A stretch of 23,849 bases of DNA from DATKCJ01 sp035513275 (GTDB taxonomy: Bacteria > Verrucomicrobiota > Verrucomicrobiia > Opitutales > Opitutaceae): contig DATKCJ010000004.1 of assembly GCA_035513275.1 (NCBI GenBank), positions 1 through 23,849 of the forward strand, given 5' to 3'. Below, piece after piece: positions 13,360 through 20,282 of this stretch (its first letter is position 1; the number at the start of each line of letters is the position of its first letter). The notes below the pieces were generated by a model, which ran no database searches, was not told the DNA's origin, and was given only the letters and a program-made list of their open reading frames with translations. A program made the position numbers and the translations under genes.

Positions 13360-15135
13360 TCACTTCTTCGTCGGATCCGTCTGATCGAGATAGTGCTGCA
13401 GGTTCGTCTTTCCCGTGCCCGCGGGATCGTCGCCGGGCTCGGCGACTGTGGCTGTCTTCATGGTGCCGAACTTTCCAAACCAGAGCATCTCAAACCAGTT
13501 CGGCAGCCCGTCGCCGTCCGCGTCGCCATACTCGCTGTAGACGAACATGGGCTCGTCCGCGCCGAAGTCCTCGGCCCAGAGTCGCTCGCACTCGGTGCTG
13601 ATCGCCGCCTTGCCAGTGTCCTGCCGGAAGGGCCGGTCGCTCACGGGCTCCGGATTCTCGAGGCGGATCTCGACTTTGCCGTCGCGCACGAGCTCGACAC
13701 TCACCGGTCCCGGCGTGAGCGGGAATCGCTTGAACGACATGCCAGCCGGCGCCTCCCACTCCGATTCGCCGTCGACTGTCTTGCGTCCCGGCATTCGGAG
13801 CGTCGCAGGTTTTGGAAGGATCGTGACGACTTCGATCTGGTTGTCCGCGCGGCTTCGCGCCTTGAACGGGAACATCCGCATGCCCGCGGAGTATTTGTGC
13901 GAAAAGATATAAACCTTGTCGCGGTCGGACGCGGGTTCCTCGCCGGTCTTCCACCAATGGATGAACTCGCCCATGAGATCGTAGTAGGCGTAGCGGGAGT
14001 TGTAGCCGGGCGAGAGGTTTGTGCACTCGTGGTAGTCGTTCCACGTGATCTGCTGGATGAGTGTCGACGGCAGCGCGCGCGCCGCGGCCCAGTCGCCGCG
14101 CACCCAGTCGAGACCGGGGCTGGCGACCTGCATGTAGCCGAAGTTCTCGTATTGCATCTTCATCGGGTGCGACCACTCGGCGCCGGCGTCGATCACGGCG
14201 CGCGCGACCTCCGGCACGGGACCCTCCCAGATGAACATGCCGAGCGCGGGAAACTCCTTCGCGAGAAACGCGGCCGCGCGCACAAGCGTGTCCTTCGGCG
14301 GCTGTCGTTTCACGCCGTAGAAGAATCCGCTCAAGCAGAATTCCCAGAAGATCGGCTGGCCGACGTTCTTCTCCATCTCCCGATAGGCGTCGACGATCAT
14401 CTGCCAGCCGTCTTCGGTGCAGCGCAGGCGGTCGATCTCCGCTTCTTGCTCGGCCTTCGACGCGTCAGGCATCGTGCGCTTCACGTGCTGAGAGATGTAG
14501 TACTGGCCGGGCCAGATCGACTGGTAGCCCATGATCATCACCTTGCCGTCGCGCCGCGCGAGGTTCGGGCTGTTGCCGTGTTTGTCGAGAAGCCACTGGA
14601 TCGTCTTCTCCCACACGTTGCCCTCGTAGGCCTCGAGCCCGGGCGCCTTCGGATCGAGGCATGAAGTGTCGAGCGTGATCGTGAGCTCGAACGGAAGCTT
14701 CTCCTTCTCGCAGATGTCGAACATCACATCGAGCTGCTCCCGTGCGCCCGCGCCGCCGGCCCACGCGTCATAGGTGAAGCCGTCGAGCCCGATCCGCATC
14801 GCGCGCCGGATCTCCAGGGCGGCTGCCTCGCGGAGTTCCAGCATGCGTTCCTGCGGCGCGAGGGCGAAGTTCCGGTAGGTGCCGCCGACGTTGCCTCGCG
14901 CCCACGGGCCGAGCTTTCGCTTCAACGGATCCTTCTCGCGTGAGATCGCATGCGGCGCATCCATCGTCTCGAGCCCGCTCGTCGCGTGCCAGTGGATCGC
15001 GCCCGTCCCGGCGGCGAAACAGCCCATGTAGTGGCCGTAAATCTTGCGCGGGTGCTCGGAATCCGCGGCGGCGCACGCCATCGCGAAGACGGCGAGCAAT
15101 GAGGATGAGAGCAGCGTCTTCGCACAAAGCATCAC
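13360..15135 (-). CDS. Secreted glycoside hydrolase, GH71-like (alpha-1,3-glucanase type)
   Basis: 591 residues. A signal peptide covers about residues 1-24 (MMLCAKTLLSSSLLAVFAMACAAA). The catalytic barrel starts KIYGHYMGCFAAGTGAIHW and contains IGLDGFTYDAW (115-125), a segment with KVMIMGYQSIWPGQYY (198-213) and TWNDYHECT (364-372), a WNDYxE signature typical of GH71 and related GH99-like enzymes. A strand-rich accessory region follows (about 405-500). The C-terminus carries GDADGDGLPNWFEMLWFG (537-554), a calcium-binding thrombospondin-3/dockerin-like repeat frequent in exported proteins of this phylum. Likely hydrolysis of an alpha-glucan or other polysaccharide outside the cell. Substrate specificity is inferred only at family level. 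Divergent from the S10 peptidase gene. Confidence 0.85.
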   Translation of the reverse strand: MMLCAKTLLSSSLLAVFAMACAAADSEHPRKIYGHYMGCFAAGTGAIHWHATSGLETMDAPHAISREKDPLKRKLGPWARGNVGGTYRNFALAPQERMLELREAAALEIRRAMRIGLDGFTYDAWAGGAGAREQLDVMFDICEKEKLPFELTITLDTSCLDPKAPGLEAYEGNVWEKTIQWLLDKHGNSPNLARRDGKVMIMGYQSIWPGQYYISQHVKRTMPDASKAEQEAEIDRLRCTEDGWQMIVDAYREMEKNVGQPIFWEFCLSGFFYGVKRQPPKDTLVRAAAFLAKEFPALGMFIWEGPVPEVARAVIDAGAEWSHPMKMQYENFGYMQVASPGLDWVRGDWAAARALPSTLIQQITWNDYHECTNLSPGYNSRYAYYDLMGEFIHWWKTGEEPASDRDKVYIFSHKYSAGMRMFPFKARSRADNQIEVVTILPKPATLRMPGRKTVDGESEWEAPAGMSFKRFPLTPGPVSVELVRDGKVEIRLENPEPVSDRPFRQDTGKAAISTECERLWAEDFGADEPMFVYSEYGDADGDGLPNWFEMLWFGKFGTMKTATVAEPGDDPAGTGKTNLQHYLDQTDPTKK

Positions 15136-15216
15136 AGGAGGGACAGCAGGGTCGACGGATTGTTCGGCATGATGTCCGAAGATACCTGGCCTCTTCGGCC
15201 AGTGAATCAGTTTCCA

Positions 15217-15286
15217 GTGGGTCGGGCTTTATGCCCGACTCATCTGCAGGCGAACGGGCTGATGTCGGGGAAAAACCCCGACCCAC
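15217..15286. repeat. Bipartite palindromic element, GTCGGGC subfamily, complete
   Basis: GTGG, hairpin GTCGGGC-tttat-GCCCGAC (15221-15239), 24-base spacer, hairpin GTCGGGG-aaaaa-CCCCGAC (15264-15282), then CCCAC (15282-15286). It lies in the divergent gap upstream of two genes, unlike most other copies. Confidence 0.85.
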
Positions 15287-15379
15287 AAAGCGACTTGAAT
15301 TTTCTGTTCGGCGCCTGGCCTACGCCGCCGTCCGCCTTCGGTGTGGCCATTCGCTGCCCGCGCGCCCTAGGCTGCCGGG

Positions 15380-16903
15380 ATGAGCGACCCCAAGGAAAAG
15401 GAGAAGGACAAACCGAAGGAACGAACCGAGCACAAAGCGCCCGAGGGTGCCGAGGTGAAGGAAACATGGCGCGGCGCAGGCGGCGCTGCGATCCGCTATT
15501 CGAGCCGCGGTGCGTGGACCGTGCTTCGCGAAAAGGAAAAACCGGTCGCTGAGATTTACTCGACGTCCTACGTCGCCGCGCGTCCCGCAGACCGTCCGGT
15601 TACGTTCATCTTCAACGGCGGTCCCGGCGCCGCGTCGGCCTACCTGCACGTCGGTGCGCTCGGTCCGCGACGCGCGCAGTTCACCGCCGACGGCACTGTG
15701 CCGCCTCCGCCGGCGAAGCTCACCCGCAATGCCGAGAGCTGGCTCGCGTTCACCGATCTCGTCTTCGTCGATCCCGTCGGCACCGGCTGGAGCCGCGCGA
15801 TCCCCGATGCCGAGGCGGCGAAGAAAGCCGCGAAGAGCGGCGCCAAGCCGCAGGAGGACCGCGGATTCTGGGGACTCAACAAGGACCTCAAGTCGCTCGG
15901 CGAGTTCATGTGCCGATGGCTCTCTGAGCACGATCGCTGGGAGTCGCCCGTGTTCGTCGCGGGCGAAAGCTACGGCGGCTACCGCGCTGCAAAGCTCGCG
16001 CGCTCGCTTCAGGAAGGGCACGGCATCGCACTCAACGGTGCGATCCTCATCTCACCGGCACTCGAGTTCGCGCTGCTAGACACTTCCGATTACGACATGC
16101 TCCCGTGGGTCGACAGGCTGCCGACGATGGCGGCAGCCGCGACGTTTCACGGCAAGTCAGGCGTGTTTGAAAGGTCGGCACCGCTCGACAAGGTGCTGCG
16201 CGAGTCCGAGGCCTTCGCGACCGGCGAGTTCACGGCGCTTCTCGCGCAGGGCGCATCGATGCCCGCGGACAAGAGGAGTCGCATCCTCGCGCGAGCTGCG
16301 AAGTTCATGGGCCTGCCGCCAGCGCTCGTCGCACGCGCTGAGGGCCGGATCTCGCTCGAGGTATTCGCGCGCGAGCTCCTGCGCGCCGACGGCAAACTCT
16401 GCGGCCGCTACGACGCCACGATCACGTCGCGCGATCCGTTTCCGGATCGCGATGGCTTCACCGGGCCCGACCCGACGCTCGCCGGCATCGAGGGCGTGTT
16501 CACCAGCGGCATCAACAAGCGACTGCGCGGCGAGATCGGCGTGAAGACCGACCGCGAATACCACCTCCTCAGCTACGAGGTGAACAAAGGCTGGCGCCTC
16601 GACATGGAGCGGCACGCGCTCCAGAGCCAGATCGGCGCCACCGACGACCTGCGCTACGGCATGGCGCTCAACCCGCACATGAAGGTGTTCATCACCCACG
16701 GCGTTTACGACATGGTCACGCCATACTTCTCGACGAACCGAATCCGCAATCTCATGCGGCTCGATCGCACCACCGCGGCAAACCTCACCGTCCACCACTT
16801 TGGTGGCGGCCACATGTTCTACGCGTGGCAGGACAGTCGCGTGGCGTTCACCAAGGCGATTCGCGCGTTCTACGCCTCGGCGCTGCCGAAGGGGAAGAAG
16901 TAG
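15380..16903 (+). CDS. S10-family serine carboxypeptidase-like protein
   Basis: 507 residues, alpha/beta-hydrolase fold. Family signatures in order: NGGPGAAS (79-86, oxyanion region), VFVDPVGTGWSR (128-139), GESYGGY (195-201) with nucleophile S197, D444 in HGVYDMVTPYF, and H478 in HHFGGGHMFY. These give a complete Ser-Asp-His triad. Expected to remove C-terminal amino acids from peptides. There is no signal peptide: the N-terminus is a 25-residue Lys/Glu-rich segment, so it should be cytoplasmic unless the true start lies elsewhere. No upstream start with a signal sequence is visible. Divergent from the GH71-like gene across a gap with a complete palindromic element. A second palindromic element follows the stop by 16 bases. 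Confidence 0.92.
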   Translation: MSDPKEKEKDKPKERTEHKAPEGAEVKETWRGAGGAAIRYSSRGAWTVLREKEKPVAEIYSTSYVAARPADRPVTFIFNGGPGAASAYLHVGALGPRRAQFTADGTVPPPPAKLTRNAESWLAFTDLVFVDPVGTGWSRAIPDAEAAKKAAKSGAKPQEDRGFWGLNKDLKSLGEFMCRWLSEHDRWESPVFVAGESYGGYRAAKLARSLQEGHGIALNGAILISPALEFALLDTSDYDMLPWVDRLPTMAAAATFHGKSGVFERSAPLDKVLRESEAFATGEFTALLAQGASMPADKRSRILARAAKFMGLPPALVARAEGRISLEVFARELLRADGKLCGRYDATITSRDPFPDRDGFTGPDPTLAGIEGVFTSGINKRLRGEIGVKTDREYHLLSYEVNKGWRLDMERHALQSQIGATDDLRYGMALNPHMKVFITHGVYDMVTPYFSTNRIRNLMRLDRTTAANLTVHHFGGGHMFYAWQDSRVAFTKAIRAFYASALPKGKK

Positions 16904-16919
16904 AGGGTGCCTTATTCCG

Positions 16920-16978
16920 TGTAGCCCGCCGCGTGAGCGGCGGGACTCCGGATCCCCGCGCTCACGCGCGGGGCTACA
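16920..16978. repeat. Bipartite palindromic element, CCCGCCGC subfamily, complete
   Basis: Outer GTAGCCC (16921-16927) and GGGCTAC (16971-16977) are exact inverses. Inside are hairpins CCCGCCGC-gtga-GCGGCGGG (16925-16944) and CCCCGCG-ctcacg-CGCGGGG (16954-16973). It lies after the S10 peptidase stop and before proB. Confidence 0.85.
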
Positions 16979-17037
16979 AAGACAGATTGGACCTTCCCTG
17001 TATTTGTTCTTCCGGCCCGCGCCGCTCTCCGGCATTG

Positions 17038-17826
17038 ATGGCCTTCCAGGTGAAGAGAAAACAACAGTCCCGCGAACGCATCGTCATCAAGTTCGGCTCC
17101 GGCATCCTCGCCGGCCGGAAGGGCACTTCGCTTGATCGCGCACAGTTCCGCCGGCTCTGCAGCGATGTCGCCGCGCTCATCGCCGCCGGCCATCAGTGCG
17201 TCATCGTCTCGTCCGGCGCCGTCGCCGCCGGGCTCGATGCACTTGGGCTCGACAAGCGCCCGCCCGAGGTCGCGCTCCGCCAGGCCGCCGCCGCTGTCGG
17301 GCAGTCGCGGCTCATGCATCTCTATCACCAGAACTTTTCGCGTCACGGCCTCGTCGTCGCGCAGCTCCTGCTCACACACAGCGACCTCGACAGCCGCATC
17401 CGCCACGTCAACGCGTCCAACACCCTCGAACGTCTCCTCACCAACCGCACGATCGTTCCCGTCATCAACGAGAACGACTCCGTCGCCGTCGAGGAGCTTA
17501 AGTTTGGCGACAACGACCGACTCTCCGCGGAGGTCGCGCTCATCGTGCGCGCCGACCGGCTGATCATGCTCACGAGCGTCGAGGGCCTGCTCGATGCGTC
17601 GGGAAATCTCGTGCCGCGCGTCACCGACATCAACGCAGCCGGCGCGCTCGTGCGCGCCGAGAGCGGCCCGCTCTCCGTCGGCGGCATGGTCACCAAACTC
17701 CAGGCCGCGCAGATCGCGAGCGCCGCAGGCGTGAAGGTCGTCATTGCGAGTGGCCGCAAACCCGGCGTGCTCGCCGCAATCATGACCGGCCGCAAGGTAG
17801 GGACTGTCGTCGAGACAAAAGGCTAG
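17038..17826 (+). CDS. proB: Glutamate 5-kinase, short form without PUA domain
   Basis: 262 residues from the ATG at 17038; the in-frame extension to 16825 overlaps the peptidase gene and reads as noise. Phosphorylates L-glutamate to gamma-glutamyl phosphate, the first step of proline synthesis, in the cytoplasm. Amino-acid-kinase landmarks: IVIKFGSGILAG near the N-terminus, VIVSSGAVAAGLDALG, VAQLLLTHSDLDSR, PVINENDSVAVEELKFGDNDRLSAEVA (glutamate and Mg-ATP site) and LTSVEGLLD. The protein stops after the kinase domain, about 100 residues short of the E. coli enzyme, because the C-terminal RNA-binding-like PUA domain is absent; such short forms are known. proA follows after 122 bases on the same strand, so co-transcription is likely. 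Confidence 0.96.
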   Translation: MAFQVKRKQQSRERIVIKFGSGILAGRKGTSLDRAQFRRLCSDVAALIAAGHQCVIVSSGAVAAGLDALGLDKRPPEVALRQAAAAVGQSRLMHLYHQNFSRHGLVVAQLLLTHSDLDSRIRHVNASNTLERLLTNRTIVPVINENDSVAVEELKFGDNDRLSAEVALIVRADRLIMLTSVEGLLDASGNLVPRVTDINAAGALVRAESGPLSVGGMVTKLQAAQIASAAGVKVVIASGRKPGVLAAIMTGRKVGTVVETKG

Positions 17827-17848
17827 AAGCCGGATTCTCGGACTTTGA

Positions 17849-17927
17849 ACAGAAGGCAACAAAGGTAACGAAGCGCACCGAGTCGTCTTGAAACAATCGA
17901 GTCTTCGTTCCCTTCGTTATCTTCTGT
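17849..17927. repeat. Large imperfect inverted repeat between proB and proA
   Basis: Two 25-base arms (17849-17873 and 17903-17927), both built from ACAGAAG and AACGAAG blocks, pair at 21 of 25 positions around a 29-base loop. It fills most of the 122-base proB-proA gap. The AACGAAGG/CCTTCGTT type of motif is, from memory, a frequent intergenic repeat in related phyla. In a proBA transcript it would form a long hairpin. Confidence 0.75.
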
Positions 17928-17948
17928 AAACACTCTGATTTCGAATCG

Positions 17949-19244
17949 ATGTCCGCCGAGTCCACCAATCTCCACCTTCTCGAAATCGGCCGTAGGGGGC
18001 GTGCCGCGGCTGGCGTCATTGCGCGCGCAGGCACCGACGCCAAGAACGCCGCGCTCGTCGCGATGGCCGACGCTGTCGACCGCTCGTCGGCAGCGATCCT
18101 CGATGCGAACACCGCCGACGTCGCCGCTGCAGTTAAGAACGGGCTCACGCCCGCGATGATCGACCGGCTCCGGCTCAACGCGAAGCGGCTCACGGCGATT
18201 TCCGATGCGCTGCGCAGCGTCGCTGCGCTGCCCGATCCGGTGGGCTCGACCGTGCGCGAGTGGACGCGCCCCAACGGGCTCAATATCTCGCAGGTGCGCG
18301 TGCCGCTCGGCGTGATTGGCATCATCTACGAGTCGCGGCCCAACGTCACATGCGACGCCGGCTCGCTCTGCGTGAAATCCGGCAACGCCGTCATCCTCCG
18401 CGGCGGCTCCGAGGCGATCCGCTCGAACACCGCGCTCGCCGCGGCGATGCGCGAGGGACTCACCGCCGCCGGCTTGCCGGCGGATGCCGTGCAGCTCGTC
18501 CCCACGACCGACCGCGCCGACGTCACGGCGATGTGCGGCATGTCGGGTGTGATCGATGTCATCATCCCGCGTGGTGGCCGCGGACTCATCGAGACCGTCG
18601 CGCGCGAGGCGCGCATGCCGGTGATCAAACATTTCGACGGCGTGTGCGCGATCTACGTCGATGCCGACGCCGACCTCGCGCAGGCCGAGGCGATCGCGAT
18701 CGATGCAAAAGTGCGCAAGCCCGGCGTGTGCAACGCGGTCGAGACGCTCCTCGTGCACGAGTCGGTCGCCGCCCCGTTCCTTGCATCCGCCGGGCGCGCG
18801 CTTCTCGCTGAAGGCGTCGAGCTGCGTTGCGATGAGCGCTCGCGCGCAATCGCCGGCCCGCTCGCCGCGGGCACGAGTGGTCGCGTCGTCGCCGCGACAC
18901 CGGAGGATTTCCGCACGGAGTTTCTCGATTTGAAGCTCGCGGTGAAGGTCGTCGGCTCGGCCGGCGAGGCGATCGACCACATCGAGGCGAACGGCTCGCA
19001 CCACAGCGACGCGATCCTCACGCGCAACGAGACGACCGCGCGGAACTTTCTCGCGGCAGTCGACAGCGCAACCGTTTATTGGAATGCATCGACGCGTTTT
19101 ACCGACGGGATGGAGTTCGGCTTCGGCGCGGAGATCGGCATCAGCACCGACAAGTTCCACGCCCGCGGCCCGATGGGGCTCGAGGAGCTCACGTCCTACA
19201 AATACGTCCTCATCGGCACCGGCCAGATCCGGGGGGTGAGGTGA
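17949..19244 (+). CDS. proA: Glutamate-5-semialdehyde dehydrogenase (gamma-glutamyl phosphate reductase)
   Basis: 431 residues, typical length. Reduces gamma-glutamyl phosphate with NADPH to glutamate 5-semialdehyde, the second step of proline synthesis. Signatures: VPLGVIGIIYESRPNVTCDAGSLCVKSGNAVILRGGSEA, IDVIIPRGGRGLI, VIKHFDGVCAIYVD, KVRKPGVCNAVETLLVH with catalytic C261, and STRFTDGMEFGFGAEIGISTDKFHARGPMGLEELTSYKY near the end. It acts with ProB, whose gene lies immediately upstream across an inverted repeat. The start at 17949 places the first helix of the family correctly. The stop is followed at once by a heptamer tandem repeat. proC is not in the window. Confidence 0.97.
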   Translation: MSAESTNLHLLEIGRRGRAAAGVIARAGTDAKNAALVAMADAVDRSSAAILDANTADVAAAVKNGLTPAMIDRLRLNAKRLTAISDALRSVAALPDPVGSTVREWTRPNGLNISQVRVPLGVIGIIYESRPNVTCDAGSLCVKSGNAVILRGGSEAIRSNTALAAAMREGLTAAGLPADAVQLVPTTDRADVTAMCGMSGVIDVIIPRGGRGLIETVAREARMPVIKHFDGVCAIYVDADADLAQAEAIAIDAKVRKPGVCNAVETLLVHESVAAPFLASAGRALLAEGVELRCDERSRAIAGPLAAGTSGRVVAATPEDFRTEFLDLKLAVKVVGSAGEAIDHIEANGSHHSDAILTRNETTARNFLAAVDSATVYWNASTRFTDGMEFGFGAEIGISTDKFHARGPMGLEELTSYKYVLIGTGQIRGVR

Positions 19245-19284
19245 TTGCGGAGTGCGGATTGCGGAATGCGGATTGCGGATTGGC
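19243..19284. repeat. Six tandem heptamers (GATTGCG/GAATGCG) overlapping the proA stop
   Basis: Six consecutive 7-base units, GATTGCG, GAGTGCG, GATTGCG, GAATGCG, GATTGCG and GATTGGC, beginning inside the stop codon of proA. Confidence 0.75.
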
Positions 19285-19407
19285 AAGTGCGGGAGCGTTT
19301 TTCCGTAGGTTGGGCGGCGTGTCCCGATGACGCCCATTCTGATCGAGGTAGCCGCGATCGCCTGACCTGAGCTTGTCGAACGGTCCGAGCGCGGGTCCGT
19401 TCTGATT

Positions 19408-19430
19408 GTGGGTCGGGCTTTGTGCCCGAC
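19408..19430. repeat. Half palindromic element, GTCGGGC subfamily
   Basis: GTGG followed by GTCGGGC-tttgt-GCCCGAC. The inverted partner is absent; another palindrome starts 7 bases later. Confidence 0.7.
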
Positions 19431-19436
19431 TTTAGG

Positions 19437-19533
19437 GTAGGGGCGGCTGCCGTGTCCTCCCTAGCTCCGAGCGACGGAGGATCCCCAGCCGCCCTGACGC
19501 TCGATGGAATCGGTTGGGGACGACCGCCCCTAC
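19437..19533. repeat. Nested palindromic element, GTAGGGGCGG ends
   Basis: The ends GTAGGGGCGG (19437-19446) and CCGCCCCTAC (19524-19533) are perfect 10-base inverses. Nested inside are GGGCGGCTG (19441-19449) and CAGCCGCCC (19486-19494), also perfect, and a CTCC...GGAG hairpin at the centre. Confidence 0.8.
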
Positions 19534-19588
19534 CTTCCCGATGCTTGGCGTCACTTCCCGCGCTTCCTCGCGCCTCTTGGGTCGGTAC

Positions 19589-19626
19589 AAAAAAAACCGC
19601 CCCAGAGGATCACTCCCCCGGGGCGG
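19589..19626 (-). terminator. Rho-independent terminator of the mini-gene
   Basis: Read on the minus strand: stem CCGCCCC (19626-19620), 16-base loop, stem GGGGCGG (19603-19597), then eight T residues (19596-19589). It starts 11 bases after the stop of the 30-codon ORF. This is the clearest intrinsic terminator in the window. Confidence 0.85.
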
Positions 19627-19637
19627 CGTTGTTTTCT

Positions 19638-19730
19638 TTATTCGGAATGCTTCCGGAAGTCGTCGATGGCCGTGTAAAAAAGCACGACCACTACGAACCA
19701 GGACACTCCTATGGCGGCGATTGTCAGCAT
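19638..19730 (-). CDS. 30-residue single-pass membrane mini-protein
   Basis: Encodes 30 residues starting MLTIAAIGVSWFVVVVLFYT and ending AIDDFRKHSE. Residues about 3-20 form one hydrophobic helix long enough to cross a membrane, followed by a charged tail. Support for reality: Shine-Dalgarno AAGGAG with a 9-base gap to ATG (stronger than that of most genes here) and a strong intrinsic terminator just after the stop. A small hairpin (19749-19761) ends 3 bases before the Shine-Dalgarno, so translation might be regulated. The protein resembles in style the tiny accessory subunits of membrane complexes, but I do not recognise its family. The alternative is a small structured RNA that happens to contain this ORF. 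Confidence 0.7.
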   Translation of the reverse strand: MLTIAAIGVSWFVVVVLFYTAIDDFRKHSE

Positions 19731-20044
19731 GACTTTCGTCTCCTTATACCGCTTGAAGCGGCGTTTTAGGCCCGTTCCCACAGGGTGGGTTCAGGCATTT
19801 CAATCAACTACGGGAAGGCACCAGCCCTTCCGTCGACTCAGAGAATGGCCACATCAGCAGGAAGCGCAAGAGCGGTGCTGGTAATTTTAATGTATACCCA
19901 TCATCACTTTGCGCACCATTTTACAGATGCGACCTATCACTAATCGACCGAATTGCTCTGTCCTTTAGCCAAAGGATTCCTGACAGACGAACTGTAAGAG
20001 GGGCAGCGGCCGGGGTCGCTCGACCACTTCCGCCGCTCGTGCCT
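19731..20044. other. 314-base gap: probable leader of the mini-gene, no other gene
   Basis: On the minus strand the leader shows three short hairpins before the mini-gene: GGAAGG/CCTTCC (19813-19831), CCCAC/GTGGG (19777-19789) and CCGCTT/AAGCGG (19749-19761). The segment around 19885-19945 is AT-richer than its surroundings and may hold the promoter, but no good -35/-10 pair was found. A TCCTTT-agcc-AAAGGA hairpin lies at 19961-19976. Confidence 0.45.
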
Positions 20045-20282
20045 TCAAATGTCTCCGGCCGCCAGAGTCTGCCTTGCGCCGTGCCGGAAGCGGGCAAGTC
20101 CCCCCAACGCGTTTGCCTCGATCGACCCTGTAAACGACCGGATACGGATGCAGGATCAGCTTGCGGAGGGCGGGGTGCGAAAATTCAGGGACGATTCTCC
20201 CTGCGTTCGGAGAGCGGGCCAGAACTCTGGTCTGCGCCACGAGGGCAAGAGCCAGCCGCTTCGCGGCGTCAGGCACTCTCAT
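20045..20282 (-). pseudogene. Broken RelE/ParE-family toxin gene (N-terminal truncation and frameshift)
   Basis: The open frame contains RLALALVAQTRVLARSPNAGRIVPEFSHPALRKLILHPYPVVYRVD, which is the middle of a ParE-type toxin. The usual first 30 or so residues are missing: upstream the frame runs into the end of the acetyltransferase gene. After VYRVDRGKRVG the frame is lost at a run of six G; reading five G instead continues as GLARFRHGARQTLAAGDI and a stop at 20045, a proper ParE ending. So the gene has two independent lesions, or one truncation plus a homopolymer length error. ParE toxins inhibit DNA gyrase and pair with an upstream antitoxin; no antitoxin gene remains here. Non-functional as read. 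Confidence 0.75.

Larger units (their letters stand above)
19245..19637. other. 393-base intergenic region rich in repeats
   Basis: Between proA and the convergent mini-gene. It holds the heptamer array, a CCTGAGCTTGTCGAACGG motif at 19363, a half element at 19408, a long nested palindrome at 19437 and the mini-gene terminator at 19589-19626. No other gene is supported. Confidence 0.6.

Noticed and set aside
13135..14664. 509-codon plus-strand open frame
   Set aside because: It overlaps the GH71-like gene antisense, has Arg/Val/Leu/Asp-skewed composition typical of a high-GC antisense frame, and shows no domain.
17823..19337. 504-codon minus-strand open frame
   Set aside because: Antisense of proA, whose motifs are complete; Arg/His/Asp-rich shadow composition.
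19885..19945. Possible insertion-sequence end in an AT-richer stretch
   Set aside because: No terminal inverted repeat, target duplication or transposase remnant could be identified.
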